Source of the DNA: Methylomonas fluvii
GTDB taxonomy: Bacteria; Pseudomonadota; Gammaproteobacteria; Methylococcales; Methylomonadaceae
Assembly: GCF_014850975.1 (NCBI RefSeq)
Contig: NZ_JACXST010000002.1
Span: 1,116,001-1,180,000 of the forward strand
Reading direction: 5' to 3'
Length of the DNA stretch: 64,000 bases
Below are positions 28,501 to 37,262 of the stretch, one piece after another; within the stretch, counting starts at the first letter, position 1, and each line of letters begins with the position of its first letter. Made by a program: the position numbers and the translations under genes. Under the pieces are notes generated by a model. It did not search any database, was not told the DNA's origin, and was given only the letters and a program-made list of their open reading frames with translations.

Positions 28501-31500
28501 AATGTTCCGTCCTCATAGTTCCAGCCATTGGCGGAACCGTCTGATGAAGTCACATCGAATTTCACCAAGTGAATGTGCTGACCGATGGTATCGGTCGGGG
28601 TATAGACCTGAAAGTCATCCAGATTAAGTACGCTGGGAATCAGATTGGTCGCCTGAAACTGGATACAGTCACCGGAATTGGCTCTGAAAAACAAAGGTTC
28701 CGCCAGCCGGGTACCATCAAGAGTTTTGGCCGCATCCTGCTCCAGCACCGGCATCCGCGCTTGCGGATCGTGCCAGCCATACTTATTGACCGTCATATCG
28801 AATTGAATATAAGCGGACTTGTAAATACGGGGATGACTACGATTTACCTCAACAGCGCTATTGGCATCCGTTGACTTGCCGAAATACTGCGATGGACAAG
28901 GATCGGCAAAGGGAGCGCCTTGAGCCGGCGGCAGGCCGTTCACCCTAAAATGCTTTCCTGAATCGAACGCTGGATTGGCTGTTTGGTCAACAGGGTCCGA
29001 TTCTTTGGTGCTCTGATAGCCCAAGCCATTCCACAGCGGGTTCATAGGCGTCAGCGGACTTTTAGGGTCTTCGCCATCGTTATGAATCAAACGTTTGACC
29101 GGCCATTGCGTCGGCTCGGATTTCAAAGTCCATTGCAAGGAGTCATCCGATAGATTGGCCAGAACCTGTTTGAATTCGTCCTGACAAGCCTGCCACACTC
29201 CATGCGGCATGTTGGCCGGCTGCTGATCGCTTTTTAAACCTAAAATAGTTTTCTTCTCCCAGCCGGCATGAAAAGCCATAGCCAGAATTTCTTCTTTGGT
29301 GCCGCACTGAGGCAGTATTCTTAATGTGGCGGTCTCGACCTCCTTATCCAGACCTAGATTGTTGGGGTCACTATTGAGTTTCCAGACCCGATGGGCAACA
29401 TAACGAGCGGATTTGTTTTCATTCTTATCGCCGTGGCTCTCGATCAACCGCTTCACCTCATTCGGATCATTCAGATCGATTTGTTTATTGCTGCCTTCGA
29501 GAATGACATGCCGAGGCAATCCGCCATCCAACCATTTTTCATCGGCACCGGACGCATTATCGTTGACGGCCATGTCCATCGGCGGCTGCGGCGGCCTATG
29601 CCCGACTTCGCCGGCGATAAAAAACGGATAGCCGCGCAAATCAGCGGTCGGTAATGGTGCCAAAGCGAATCCGGGAATCGGTACGATTGCCGGATTAGGC
29701 GAACCGTTCTCTTTAAGCTCGTTATCCGGCAAATTGCGCATCCTGGGATCGTTCTTCGCTGAAACGGATTGTTTTGGATCAAAATAACCCGGTTTACCGT
29801 CTTCGAATACATCGTGGTTGCGCCATAATTCCCACATGCCGGCGGCAAAATGTGGGTACAGATGGCAATGAAAGATGGCGTCCCCGACCGTCAAATTGCG
29901 GTTACCGCCGCCGCCATATTGAATGTCGTAGGTGTAGGACGAACCCGGCGAAATGGTTTGCGAGTCCAGATAATTGGCGTTTGGATCGTTCTTATCCTGT
30001 AACCATTGGTGAGCATGCAAATGAAACACGTGGGTTTCCTTGGGGCCCGCGTGAATATTGCGGAAACGCACCGGGTCGCCAAGATAGGAATGATGCACGT
30101 TGGACGGGTCGTCCGCATACAACGCTTCTACGCTGTGTCCATCCTGATCGCGGCGCACTATCATCGCCGGATCACCGTTAACCCATGAGCTTAAAAAGAA
30201 TTCCTCAAGCTTGCATTCCGGACAATCCTTGCCAGGACCGATTTTTTTCAGATTCGCCAGCACCGCAGAACCCACGCCGGAGGCACCGTAATTGATTGCC
30301 ATACCGTCGGCGATACGGCTAATCGGATTACTTTCGTCGGACAGTTCAGCAAACGCTTGAAACACCTTATTTTCGTCGTGAAATATGGTGGTAAATTCTC
30401 TGAACGACATTCCGCAGCTGGAACCGGGGGAACGTAAACTGCAGACTTCCGGCGTCTCGCTAGTCTTGTCGGTTTGATAAATCACCGCGTTAAGATCGGA
30501 ATGCTGAATCACCCCATCTTTGACAATCGCCAGTCTCGGGTAATCGATGTGCGAGTAGTCACTGTCGCCACCCGCAGCCGCCACCAATTCGTCGTGAGTC
30601 ACCTGGGAACGATACCAGACACTGCCTTTGGGTTCGACGTTGATCGAACCGAACAATCCAAGACCCAGTTGCCCGCCGTCACCCTCGCCACCCGCAAGCG
30701 CTCCCGCTGAATACATGAAGTATCCGCCTTCTTGCCGCGCGAACCAAACATAGGTGGTGTGCTGGCCAGGTTCGACCAGCGAATTAGGGTTATTGCCAAC
30801 ATTGGCGCCGTCGGATCCCATATTTTTTCCTGCACCTTTACAGGACGCTTTTAAGATGGCTTTGTCCTGTTCGCTGACTGTCGAGGTTGACGAATTCTCG
30901 TCTAGCTTTTTGCAGATTTCAGGACGAATCGCCACATAGTCCAAACCGTTAACATGTATCGATGCCGCGCGGGTGGTTGGATAATCCGGCTCCTCTTCCC
31001 GGGGGAAGGGAAAGCTATTTGGCAACTTGGGATCGCGTGGCGGAGTGGATATATCGGTAGCCTTGCTATCGCCTGATTCTGTGACCTGAACCGAATGTCG
31101 CTGCACACCGCCGCCGGCGTAATGCTCCTTGCCGGGCTCAAAATTTTTATCCCTGGGAAAATCGGCCCGCACGAAGGTAGAGTGGTTTTCCGGTAATGGT
31201 GCCAGCAGGTTCCAAAACTTGACCTGCAAGCAGTTACCCTCATTGACCCGCAACACCAATGGCCTGGGGCGTTTATTGCTTCTCAAACTGACCCTGCCGG
31301 CGATACTTTTGGCAAATGCCGGATCATCCAGCTTTGCCGCTTCAGGCAAAGGTAATTGCTCTTCTATCGAAGTCGACGGATCGTCATAAACCACGTCCTG
31401 ACGCAGGGCATAGACCATACCTGCCGGATTGAATGCACCGAAACGATTGAAGGTGATTATTTGTTCTAACGCCACGACTTCAGCTGTAACGTTATTTTTG

Positions 31501-31715
31501 TTATTTGGATTGCACACATCCGGCAAAGAGTCATGGGCGGCGACATCAGGCTTGGGTTGTTGGGTAGGATCCTGTATTTGGTTGTCCCCGCATCCAACAA
31601 GCAGATAACTGATAAAACAACACAACGTTAAGATTGGCGCTCGAAAAGAGGCTGGTTTGGGCTGCGTCTCAACTGATGCGCTCACCCCGTTATGATGGAA
31701 TAGATATGATTTCAT
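25536..31715 (-). CDS. Giant multicopper oxidase lipoprotein (MnxG-type, candidate Mn(II) oxidase)
   Basis: A 2059-residue protein. The start at 31715 (AGGAG 5 bases upstream) gives a signal sequence ending in a lipobox (YLLVG|C), so it should be a lipoprotein. Copper-site blocks are visible: HVFHLHAHQW (about 561), HCHLYPHFAAGMW (about 615; Cys ligand of a type 1 centre plus type 2/3 His), HIHLVKFD (about 1046), FTHDHYG with SSHQQHG (about 1164) and SSHGLVGALVVEP (near 1880). Cupredoxin-like segments repeat along the chain. Such length and the order with the HCH block ahead of the HxH blocks recall MnxG-type manganese oxidases. The substrate cannot be read from sequence; the MnxG link is inference. 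It heads an operon with a SCO chaperone and a cytochrome. Confidence 0.82.
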   Translation of the reverse strand: MKSYLFHHNGVSASVETQPKPASFRAPILTLCCFISYLLVGCGDNQIQDPTQQPKPDVAAHDSLPDVCNPNNKNNVTAEVVALEQIITFNRFGAFNPAGMVYALRQDVVYDDPSTSIEEQLPLPEAAKLDDPAFAKSIAGRVSLRSNKRPRPLVLRVNEGNCLQVKFWNLLAPLPENHSTFVRADFPRDKNFEPGKEHYAGGGVQRHSVQVTESGDSKATDISTPPRDPKLPNSFPFPREEEPDYPTTRAASIHVNGLDYVAIRPEICKKLDENSSTSTVSEQDKAILKASCKGAGKNMGSDGANVGNNPNSLVEPGQHTTYVWFARQEGGYFMYSAGALAGGEGDGGQLGLGLFGSINVEPKGSVWYRSQVTHDELVAAAGGDSDYSHIDYPRLAIVKDGVIQHSDLNAVIYQTDKTSETPEVCSLRSPGSSCGMSFREFTTIFHDENKVFQAFAELSDESNPISRIADGMAINYGASGVGSAVLANLKKIGPGKDCPECKLEEFFLSSWVNGDPAMIVRRDQDGHSVEALYADDPSNVHHSYLGDPVRFRNIHAGPKETHVFHLHAHQWLQDKNDPNANYLDSQTISPGSSYTYDIQYGGGGNRNLTVGDAIFHCHLYPHFAAGMWELWRNHDVFEDGKPGYFDPKQSVSAKNDPRMRNLPDNELKENGSPNPAIVPIPGFALAPLPTADLRGYPFFIAGEVGHRPPQPPMDMAVNDNASGADEKWLDGGLPRHVILEGSNKQIDLNDPNEVKRLIESHGDKNENKSARYVAHRVWKLNSDPNNLGLDKEVETATLRILPQCGTKEEILAMAFHAGWEKKTILGLKSDQQPANMPHGVWQACQDEFKQVLANLSDDSLQWTLKSEPTQWPVKRLIHNDGEDPKSPLTPMNPLWNGLGYQSTKESDPVDQTANPAFDSGKHFRVNGLPPAQGAPFADPCPSQYFGKSTDANSAVEVNRSHPRIYKSAYIQFDMTVNKYGWHDPQARMPVLEQDAAKTLDGTRLAEPLFFRANSGDCIQFQATNLIPSVLNLDDFQVYTPTDTIGQHIHLVKFDVTSSDGSANGWNYEDGTFSPDEVRERIDASHKGKVVYSNDDQPHPALTAKTHPMFKAGGSMESKAALGTCATGSEQKDHPWCGAQTTVQRWWADPVLNDKWDDRTMRAVFTHDHYGPSSHQQHGFYAALVVEPKDSVWAKLNSAPDAIDSQQGCNDQTLGGALKNGACRSDGGPTSYAANIVYPKDYPLEQLKKNKQNVRREYNLAFADFAILYNADLRPVNPPSRQADLMLPHVVRDGLKPKPEGISAEDPGTRLLNYRNEPIPLRVGGEDADSLEYRQKTGAQGDMANIFSSLTHRDSTADPGNQQAWTQTADQHAAQRLKKLLANVPNEIDDQVELKAIIKRGEERRRQFVKNLYLQEPWRDSKGGDPSTPVLAAYEGDPLQLHLIQGAQEEQHVFSMQGMKWLAEPHAPNSGYMNGQQLGISEHFEFDTLVSVPRASVSDYWLGSPAVENLWDGMWGMLRAHGPVGAMGSPAKIDGLARLPDTVVTTPPLVSGDGERLPCPSSDAAAKKNMYLTAWRVSQIKNLFYNNRPTFAIDDPNAIAFFEVPESVVVDSSGGKTAWNNGQKILDYLKQKYVTDNQPIEPLVLRANAGDCVDIQFKNYLPKIVENMDGKHVAAGSESYNLMPPIVNGFNFNQLQMSSRIGLVPQLVAENMPLSEGSNVGLNPRQTDSPMAQGCQIAGDEPFKECDKDSSELVSLYRWYMGDQKVLSKSEREALPCGQACIDQEIKDATKPDGEQVTGYIRYTPMEFGAVSIRSFGDVIKHSSHGLVGALVVEPLNATYSSSANTVADISTPSGEKFKEFVLVVQDDLSLRQHHQPMPNHRMADDAEDTGQKGFNYRTEPLWARNGLGTSGADFNVLNAVDYTNTLSSLHSNPGCQGPCGDPQTPVFSAKAGESVRFRIVHPGGHSRQHAFVLYGHNWDYQPWINASTRLFERDDSTPESEKPKTMRLGAIGGIGPTRHVNILTRAGGEFATPGDYLFRVQEQFQFQGGMWGIFRVKPK

Positions 31716-32486
31716 GGCCGCTCCTATTTGCTGTCCATGGCGGACCAGCATTTATGATTATTTGAACAACCTGACGGCTTTAATTATGAGGTCATAAAAA
31801 ATCTATGACTATCAACAAGCCGATACTGCCAAACTAAATAGGAATCCCTGCCTTGATAACGTTATGGTTCGAGCATGGTTTAGAACCGATTCAAAACAGG
31901 TTTAGTTGAATCGGCTTTTTATCTGAACTTAAAAAATTGCGAATAAATCCAACAATAACTTCAAAAACTTTGATGTAGATCAATGCTAGACGATTGACAA
32001 AAGGTATGCAAATAGTTTTGTCAAAATTTTCGTTGGTAAATCGATTCCTGGAATAAAGACACCTAGTCCAGTAACTTTGCAAGAGGAATAGTCCGAAAAA
32101 ATCCGCCAAGTCAACGTGTGCAGCGACCAGGTAGCGCTTGAACATTAGTTAATTAAATTCACGCCAAGTCTGTTGAGCATTTCAGCCTGCTAGTAGTGCG
32201 TTTCAAGAAAGCAATTGCAAATTTTTCGGTGCTTTTATTGTATTTTAAAACATTGCTTTAGGAAAATATTGGCAATTATCTAATTGTAATCTTTTTAATG
32301 AAACGATCCACTAGATGGCTATTATTTGGGGTATCCACGCTTTGAATGTCTGTTTTGTGGATTTACAATTCGCAGAATCTGTATCTTAGGGACTGTCCGG
32401 TTTGGAGAAACATGAATGACGGGTTTGGGTCGAAATGTCACGGTCAATCAAACAAAGCGAATGCCCGCTTTCAAATCAACCCACTT
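31716..32486. other. Gene-free region upstream of the oxidase operon
   Basis: About 770 AT-rich bases that must hold the promoter of the oxidase operon on the minus strand. A hairpin is present at 31886-31920. A minus frame of 84 codons (31891-32145) has no family likeness. No clear sigma-70 pair was identified. Confidence 0.4.
31886..31920 (+). terminator. Terminator-like hairpin
   Basis: CCGATTC/GAATCGG with a 15-base loop, followed on the plus strand by CTTTTT. No plus-strand gene precedes it, so it could end a small RNA or be left over from a lost gene. Confidence 0.4.
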
Positions 32487-32996
32487 TCACCCCACGTCAC
32501 CCAGATAATCCTTCTTACCGATTTCCAGCCCGTTATGTCGCAGAATGGCGTAGGTAGTAGTAACGTGAAAATAAACATTCGGTAGCACAAAATCCGTCAC
32601 ATAGGCCAAGCCGGTAAAACTTGATGTGCGATCATGCCGGGGTAGCAAAATAGTGTTGCCCTCGGTGCCATCGATTTGATTGGCGTTAAACGAATTGATA
32701 TGCGCCAGTGTTTTATCAATTCGCTCGATCAAATCAGGAAACGAATTTTCATTGTCTTCAAATTTCGGCGGCTCTTGTCCTGCTAGCCTGGAAACAGCAC
32801 CCTTGGCAACGTCGCTAGCAATCTGCACTTGGCGTTTCAACGGGTACATGTCAGGAAACAACCTGGCATTGACCAAGACCGACGGTTCGATCTTCTTGGC
32901 TTCCGCGTAGGCAGCCGCCTTTTCCAAAATCTGTTGTAACTGCGTCAAGCTATGAGCCATGGGTAAAACCGTAATGGCATACATGGATAATGACAT
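32487..32996 (-). CDS. DUF1993 family protein
   Basis: A 169-residue soluble helical protein of the DUF1993 group (DinB-like four-helix fold): MSLSMYAITVLPMAHSLTQL, KRQVQIASDVAKGAVSRLAG and the C-terminal FYV/VLPNVYFHVTTTYAILRH blocks. The ATG at 32996 has AGGAG 7 bases upstream. Function unknown. It stands alone between the oxidase promoter region and an IS1182-type element. Confidence 0.8.
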   Translation of the reverse strand: MSLSMYAITVLPMAHSLTQLQQILEKAAAYAEAKKIEPSVLVNARLFPDMYPLKRQVQIASDVAKGAVSRLAGQEPPKFEDNENSFPDLIERIDKTLAHINSFNANQIDGTEGNTILLPRHDRTSSFTGLAYVTDFVLPNVYFHVTTTYAILRHNGLEIGKKDYLGDVG

Positions 32997-33081
32997 TTGA
33001 AGACTCCTGAGCGAATGAAACAAGATAACGTGCAGTTTAAGCCGCTTTGCAAAATCGCGCGATCACTATTGTCGATTCGCA

Positions 33082-34822
33082 TTTGGCCCAGACTGTGTCA
33101 AAACGCCAGTTTTGGTATAATTTGGCTTAGGGTTTATTGATTGGAGCCAGCCGATGAATCGATTCATTAAAGGTGAATGCCGTACTCAAATTACCTTGCT
33201 ACCGGAAAGTCTGGATGACTATGTGGTCGAGACCAATCCGGTTCGTGTCGTTGATGTCTTTGTCGACGAACTGGACCTGGGTCAACTGGGTTTCGAGGGT
33301 GTTCAACCGGCTGTTACCGGCAGACCCGCCTATCACCCAGCCGTTTTATTGAAGATTTACATCTACGGCTACCTCAATCGCATCCAATCCAGCCGTCGTT
33401 TGGAAAAAGAAACCCAGCGTAATATCGAGTTGATGTGGTTAACCGGGCGCTTGATGCCGGATTTCAAAACCATCGCCACGTTCCGTCAAGAGAACGGTAA
33501 GGCCATCCGCAACGTCTGTCGCCAATTCGTCATGCTTTGCCAGCAACTGGGATTATTTTCGGAAGCTTTGGTGGCTATAGACGGCAGCAAGTTCAAAGCC
33601 GTCAATAACCGTGATCGCAACTTCACCAGCGCCAAATTGCAACGGCGGATGGACGAGATCGAATCCAGTATCAATCGTTATTTAACGCAGCTGGATACCG
33701 CCGATCGTCAAGAACCCGCTGTAGCACAGCCGAAAACCGAGCGTTTGCAAGAGAAAATTGCCGCCTTAAAAGCGCAGATGAAAGCCCTGAAAGACATCGA
33801 GGTTCAGCTAAATCAGACAGCCGATAAACAGATTTCCCTGACCGACCCTGATGCCCGTTCCATGAAAACGCGGGGGACGGGCATCGTGGGTTATAACGTG
33901 CAAACCGCCGTAGATACTGAACATCATTTGATTGTGGAACACGAGGTGATCAACGAGGGTGTTGATCGCAGCCAGCTTTCAAACATGGCGAAAAAAGCCC
34001 GCTGTGCCATGGGGGTTGACGATTTAACCGTCATCGCCGATCGCGGTTATTTCAAAAGCGAAGAAATCCTCGCCTGCCTCGAAGCCGGCATTACCGCGAT
34101 TGTGCCCAAGACCGTGACATCAATCGCCACAGCCGATGGCCGTTTTGGCAAAGCGGATTTCATTTTTGATGCCGAGAAAAACGAATACCGCTGCCCAGTT
34201 GGAGAGGCTTTGATTTGGCGATTTGCCACGATTGAGAAGGGTTTGAAATTACATTGCTACTGGAGTTCGGCCTGTCAAAGCTGTGCGCTCAAGGAGCAAT
34301 GTACGCCCAGCCCACAACGGCGCGTCAAGCGTTGGGAGCATGAAGACATTCTTGATGCCATGCAATCCCGCTTGGACTTAGCACCTGACAGCATGAGAAT
34401 TCGCCGGCAGACTGTCGAACATCCTTTCGGTACGCTCAAAGCCTGGATGGGCGCCACTCATTTTTTGATGAAAACCTTGGCGCACGTTCGCACCGAAATG
34501 AGCTTGCATGTGCTGGCCTATAATTTGAAGCGAGTGATCAATATCATAGGTCTTACAGCGCTGATTGACGGTATCAAAGCCAAGATGGCATGGTGTCGTC
34601 CTAGTGAATCAGCAATAGTCGGTTAATGGCTATTTCAGAGTACGGTTGTGTGAAGCCAATCGGCCAATAGGGCTTTACAGAGTCCCCTTTCGGCAAAAGT
34701 CGATTCCACTATTCCCAGAATGGAAGATCCCCCAGCAACCCACAATGGCTTTAAAACCCAACTAAATTCCATATTCTTGCTCAAACACCCCATTTTTGTG
34801 TTTTTACACGATCTGGGCCAAA
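33082..34822 (+). mobile_element. IS1182-family insertion sequence
   Basis: About 1.74 kb. Left end TTTGGCCCAGACTGTGTC (from 33082) and, inverted, right end TTTGGCCCAGATCGTGTA (to 34822) are imperfect terminal repeats. It contains one full transposase gene. No target duplication could be recognised. The right end abuts the remnant of a lipoprotein gene. Confidence 0.82.
33154..34626 (+). CDS. IS1182-family transposase
   Basis: A 490-residue DDE transposase. The N-terminal block (GRPAYHPAVLLKIYIYGYLN, RLEKETQRNIELMWLTGRLMPDFKTIATFR) is diagnostic. Catalytic residues: LVAIDGSKFKAVN (first Asp, about 144), LTVIADRGYFKSEE (second Asp) and RRQTVEHPFGTLKAWMG (Glu). A Cys-rich stretch (SSACQSCALKEQCTP) between them is typical. 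Full length. Confidence 0.95.
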   Translation: MNRFIKGECRTQITLLPESLDDYVVETNPVRVVDVFVDELDLGQLGFEGVQPAVTGRPAYHPAVLLKIYIYGYLNRIQSSRRLEKETQRNIELMWLTGRLMPDFKTIATFRQENGKAIRNVCRQFVMLCQQLGLFSEALVAIDGSKFKAVNNRDRNFTSAKLQRRMDEIESSINRYLTQLDTADRQEPAVAQPKTERLQEKIAALKAQMKALKDIEVQLNQTADKQISLTDPDARSMKTRGTGIVGYNVQTAVDTEHHLIVEHEVINEGVDRSQLSNMAKKARCAMGVDDLTVIADRGYFKSEEILACLEAGITAIVPKTVTSIATADGRFGKADFIFDAEKNEYRCPVGEALIWRFATIEKGLKLHCYWSSACQSCALKEQCTPSPQRRVKRWEHEDILDAMQSRLDLAPDSMRIRRQTVEHPFGTLKAWMGATHFLMKTLAHVRTEMSLHVLAYNLKRVINIIGLTALIDGIKAKMAWCRPSESAIVG

Positions 34823-34827
34823 GTGAT

Positions 34828-34930
34828 ACGACTTCCCGCCCCTCAAAAATCCGATGGCACGGAAGATAGGCAAGTTATTGATGTGATTGACTATAAATTT
34901 GGGCATGACGGCATCAACGCAGGAGACTAA
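34828..34930 (+). pseudogene. 3' remnant of a paralogue of the 15.7-kb lipoprotein gene
   Basis: The frame 34850-34930 reads SDGTEDRQVIDVIDYKFG...AGD-stop, against PDGTEDRQIIQLIEYKLG...KGD-stop at the end of the intact lipoprotein. Similarity begins within a few bases of the IS1182-type right end, so the rest of the gene was removed or displaced with the IS. Confidence 0.75.
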
Positions 34931-35207
34931 TTTGTCGCCTGAGGCGGGACATGCCTATTTAACCAATGTAACGATTTCTCCAGCGCCACAGCCGTCCATT
35001 ATTTCGCCTTGCGCTAAATCAGCGGATTCGCCATTATTCCCAAGTTAATGGGTGTTGATCTGGAACATTTCAGCGTCAAGAGTTCAACTACTATATAGAT
35101 CGGCGGATTTTTTCTTCAAAAGCCACAACACGCAACCCACAAAAACCCTGTACATTTAGCCGACACCCTGACTGTACAAACCAACGGATACGATCTACTT
35201 AGGAACC
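34931..35207. other. Leader region of the type I R-M operon
   Basis: No gene seen. It must hold the promoter of hsdM; TAGGA precedes the hsdM ATG by 3-4 bases. No convincing -35/-10 pair was identified. Confidence 0.35.
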
Positions 35208-37262
35208 ATGGCCGATAATCAAAACATCCTGCAATACGAATCCAAAATCTGGGCAACCGCCGATCTTTTAAGAGGCTGTGGTATCAAGGAATCGGAGTGG
35301 CCGTCGTTCATGATGCCGTTCTTTGCCCTGGTCATGATCGAAAGCCGGCTGTTTCGCATGTTGGACGATATGAAAGCCGAATACGGCGCAGACACCTTGG
35401 CGGGGATGGATCAGGACGATTTCATTGGCATGATTCGCGACAAGGGCCAGGGCTACAATGTCTATATCTTCGAGCGCCATAAAACCCTGAAAGATATTTG
35501 CGCCAACGACAAATCCTTCGATATTGATTTTGACGCTTATTTGCACGGCTTCGACGGCGAAACCAAAGACTTGCTGGGCGTGGATGCGACCGAAGGCGAG
35601 AAATTTCTGGACATCAAAGGCGTCATTACCAAACTCAAAGCCAAAAAAGTACTGCTGGGCTACACCAAGGAATGGAGCGAGATCGATCTCAAACCCTTCA
35701 ACAACTCCGAAATCACCACGCTGGAAGAACACATCAAGCGTAAATGGGCGGACATTTCCGCCGAAACCGCCGGGGAGCAATACACACCCGATGACGTGAT
35801 TGCGTTGATTGCCGAGATTATCGCTTCCAAGATTCAGCCATCCGAAAAACTGTTAAAGCTATACGACTGCAGCTGCGGCGGCGGCAACATGCTGTTTGGC
35901 TTGGAAGACCGGATCAGCGAGAAGGTCCAGCGCCTGACCCAGACCTTCGGCCAGGACTGGAACGATGCGCTTTACGCTTTGGCCAAGATCGAAAGCCGGT
36001 TTCGGATCGATTCCAAAATCGAGCACGGCAACACGCTGACCGATGACAAATTCTATAACGAAGAATTCGACGTGGTGGTCGCCAATCCGCCCTATGGCGT
36101 CAGCTGGAAAGGCTATCAAAAAGACATTCTCAACGACAAAACCGACCGCTTCAAATTCATCCCGTCCATCTCCGACGGCCAATTGCTGTTCATGCAGCAC
36201 CTGATCGCCAAGCTCGATGCCACCGGCATGGGTGTAGTGGTTCACAACGGCTCGACCTTGTTTTCCGGCGATGCCGGTTCCGCTGAAAGCAATATCCGTA
36301 AATGGATGCTCGATACCGATGTGGTCGAAGCCATCATTCAGCTGCCGACCGATGAGTTTTTCAACACCGGCATTTATACCTATCTGTGGGTACTTAATAA
36401 AAACAAGGACGCCGCCCGCAAGGATAAAGTCATGCTGATCAACGCCAGCGAGAAATTCAAACCGCTGAAGAAAAGCAAAGGCTCCAAGCGCAAGGAAGTG
36501 GATGAACAAAGCCGCCTGGAGATCGTGGAAACATTGGCGGCGTTTGTAGACAATGACTATGCCCGCGTCTTCGACAAGGAGTATTTCTACTTCAACAAAC
36601 AGGCCATCCTGCTCACAAATATCGATAGCAACGGCAAAAGCTTTGAAGCGCAACTGGCAGACGGCAAAAAAAGCCTGAAACTAAAGCCGATCAAACTGGA
36701 CAATGGCGAACGCACCCTCACCGACTTTGACATCACCAGCTTCGATGCAGGGCAATTTGTCTCCCTGGCCGACTATTTTGAAAACGACATCAAACCGTTC
36801 GTCGCCGGGTTGGATTACAAGGAAGAGCCTGTGGTCGTCACCACCGCAAAAGCCCAATACCGCTTTGATAACGACAAAGAAACTCTGCTTAAAACCGAAA
36901 ACGGCCAAATGGAAGAACTGGGCTGCGGTAAGATCGTGGTCAAAGCCAGTCTAAAAAACGCTAGCCGCAGCCAGCCGGAACGGATCGAAATCACGGTCGA
37001 ACTCACCCCGGACACGCAGAAAGATTACGAGATTATTCCGTTTCATAAACACGAGGCCGAAAACCAACAGGCGATTGCCGCCTTCATGGCCAAATACATC
37101 AGCAAGCCGTTTGAGACTCTGGAAAACGTGGTCGGCGTGGAAATCAACTTTAATAAGGTGTTTTATAAGCCTGAAAAACTGCGGCCGGTCGGCGATATTC
37201 TGGCCGACATCGCTAAGTTGGATGAGCAAATCAAGGCTTTGGAAGAAGGGTTGGTACTATGA
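35208..37262 (+). CDS. hsdM: Type I restriction-modification methyltransferase subunit HsdM
   Basis: A 684-residue N6-adenine methyltransferase. The SAM-binding motif is the variant YDCSCGGGNMLFG (about residue 222), and the catalytic motif is VVVANPPYGVSW (about 285). The N-terminal domain ends with a typical AETAGEQYTPDDVIALI. A C-terminal coiled coil (DILADIAKLDEQIKALEEGL) docks the specificity subunit. Its TGA overlaps the hsdS ATG by 4 bases. It methylates host DNA and, with HsdS and HsdR, forms the restriction complex. Confidence 0.93.
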   Translation: MADNQNILQYESKIWATADLLRGCGIKESEWPSFMMPFFALVMIESRLFRMLDDMKAEYGADTLAGMDQDDFIGMIRDKGQGYNVYIFERHKTLKDICANDKSFDIDFDAYLHGFDGETKDLLGVDATEGEKFLDIKGVITKLKAKKVLLGYTKEWSEIDLKPFNNSEITTLEEHIKRKWADISAETAGEQYTPDDVIALIAEIIASKIQPSEKLLKLYDCSCGGGNMLFGLEDRISEKVQRLTQTFGQDWNDALYALAKIESRFRIDSKIEHGNTLTDDKFYNEEFDVVVANPPYGVSWKGYQKDILNDKTDRFKFIPSISDGQLLFMQHLIAKLDATGMGVVVHNGSTLFSGDAGSAESNIRKWMLDTDVVEAIIQLPTDEFFNTGIYTYLWVLNKNKDAARKDKVMLINASEKFKPLKKSKGSKRKEVDEQSRLEIVETLAAFVDNDYARVFDKEYFYFNKQAILLTNIDSNGKSFEAQLADGKKSLKLKPIKLDNGERTLTDFDITSFDAGQFVSLADYFENDIKPFVAGLDYKEEPVVVTTAKAQYRFDNDKETLLKTENGQMEELGCGKIVVKASLKNASRSQPERIEITVELTPDTQKDYEIIPFHKHEAENQQAIAAFMAKYISKPFETLENVVGVEINFNKVFYKPEKLRPVGDILADIAKLDEQIKALEEGLVL

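Noticed and set aside
31891-32145. 84-codon minus frame upstream of the oxidase
   Set aside because: No family likeness, no Shine-Dalgarno and it crosses a terminator-like hairpin.
35268-36653. Long minus frames opposite hsdM
   Set aside because: Antisense shadows of a strongly codon-biased gene.
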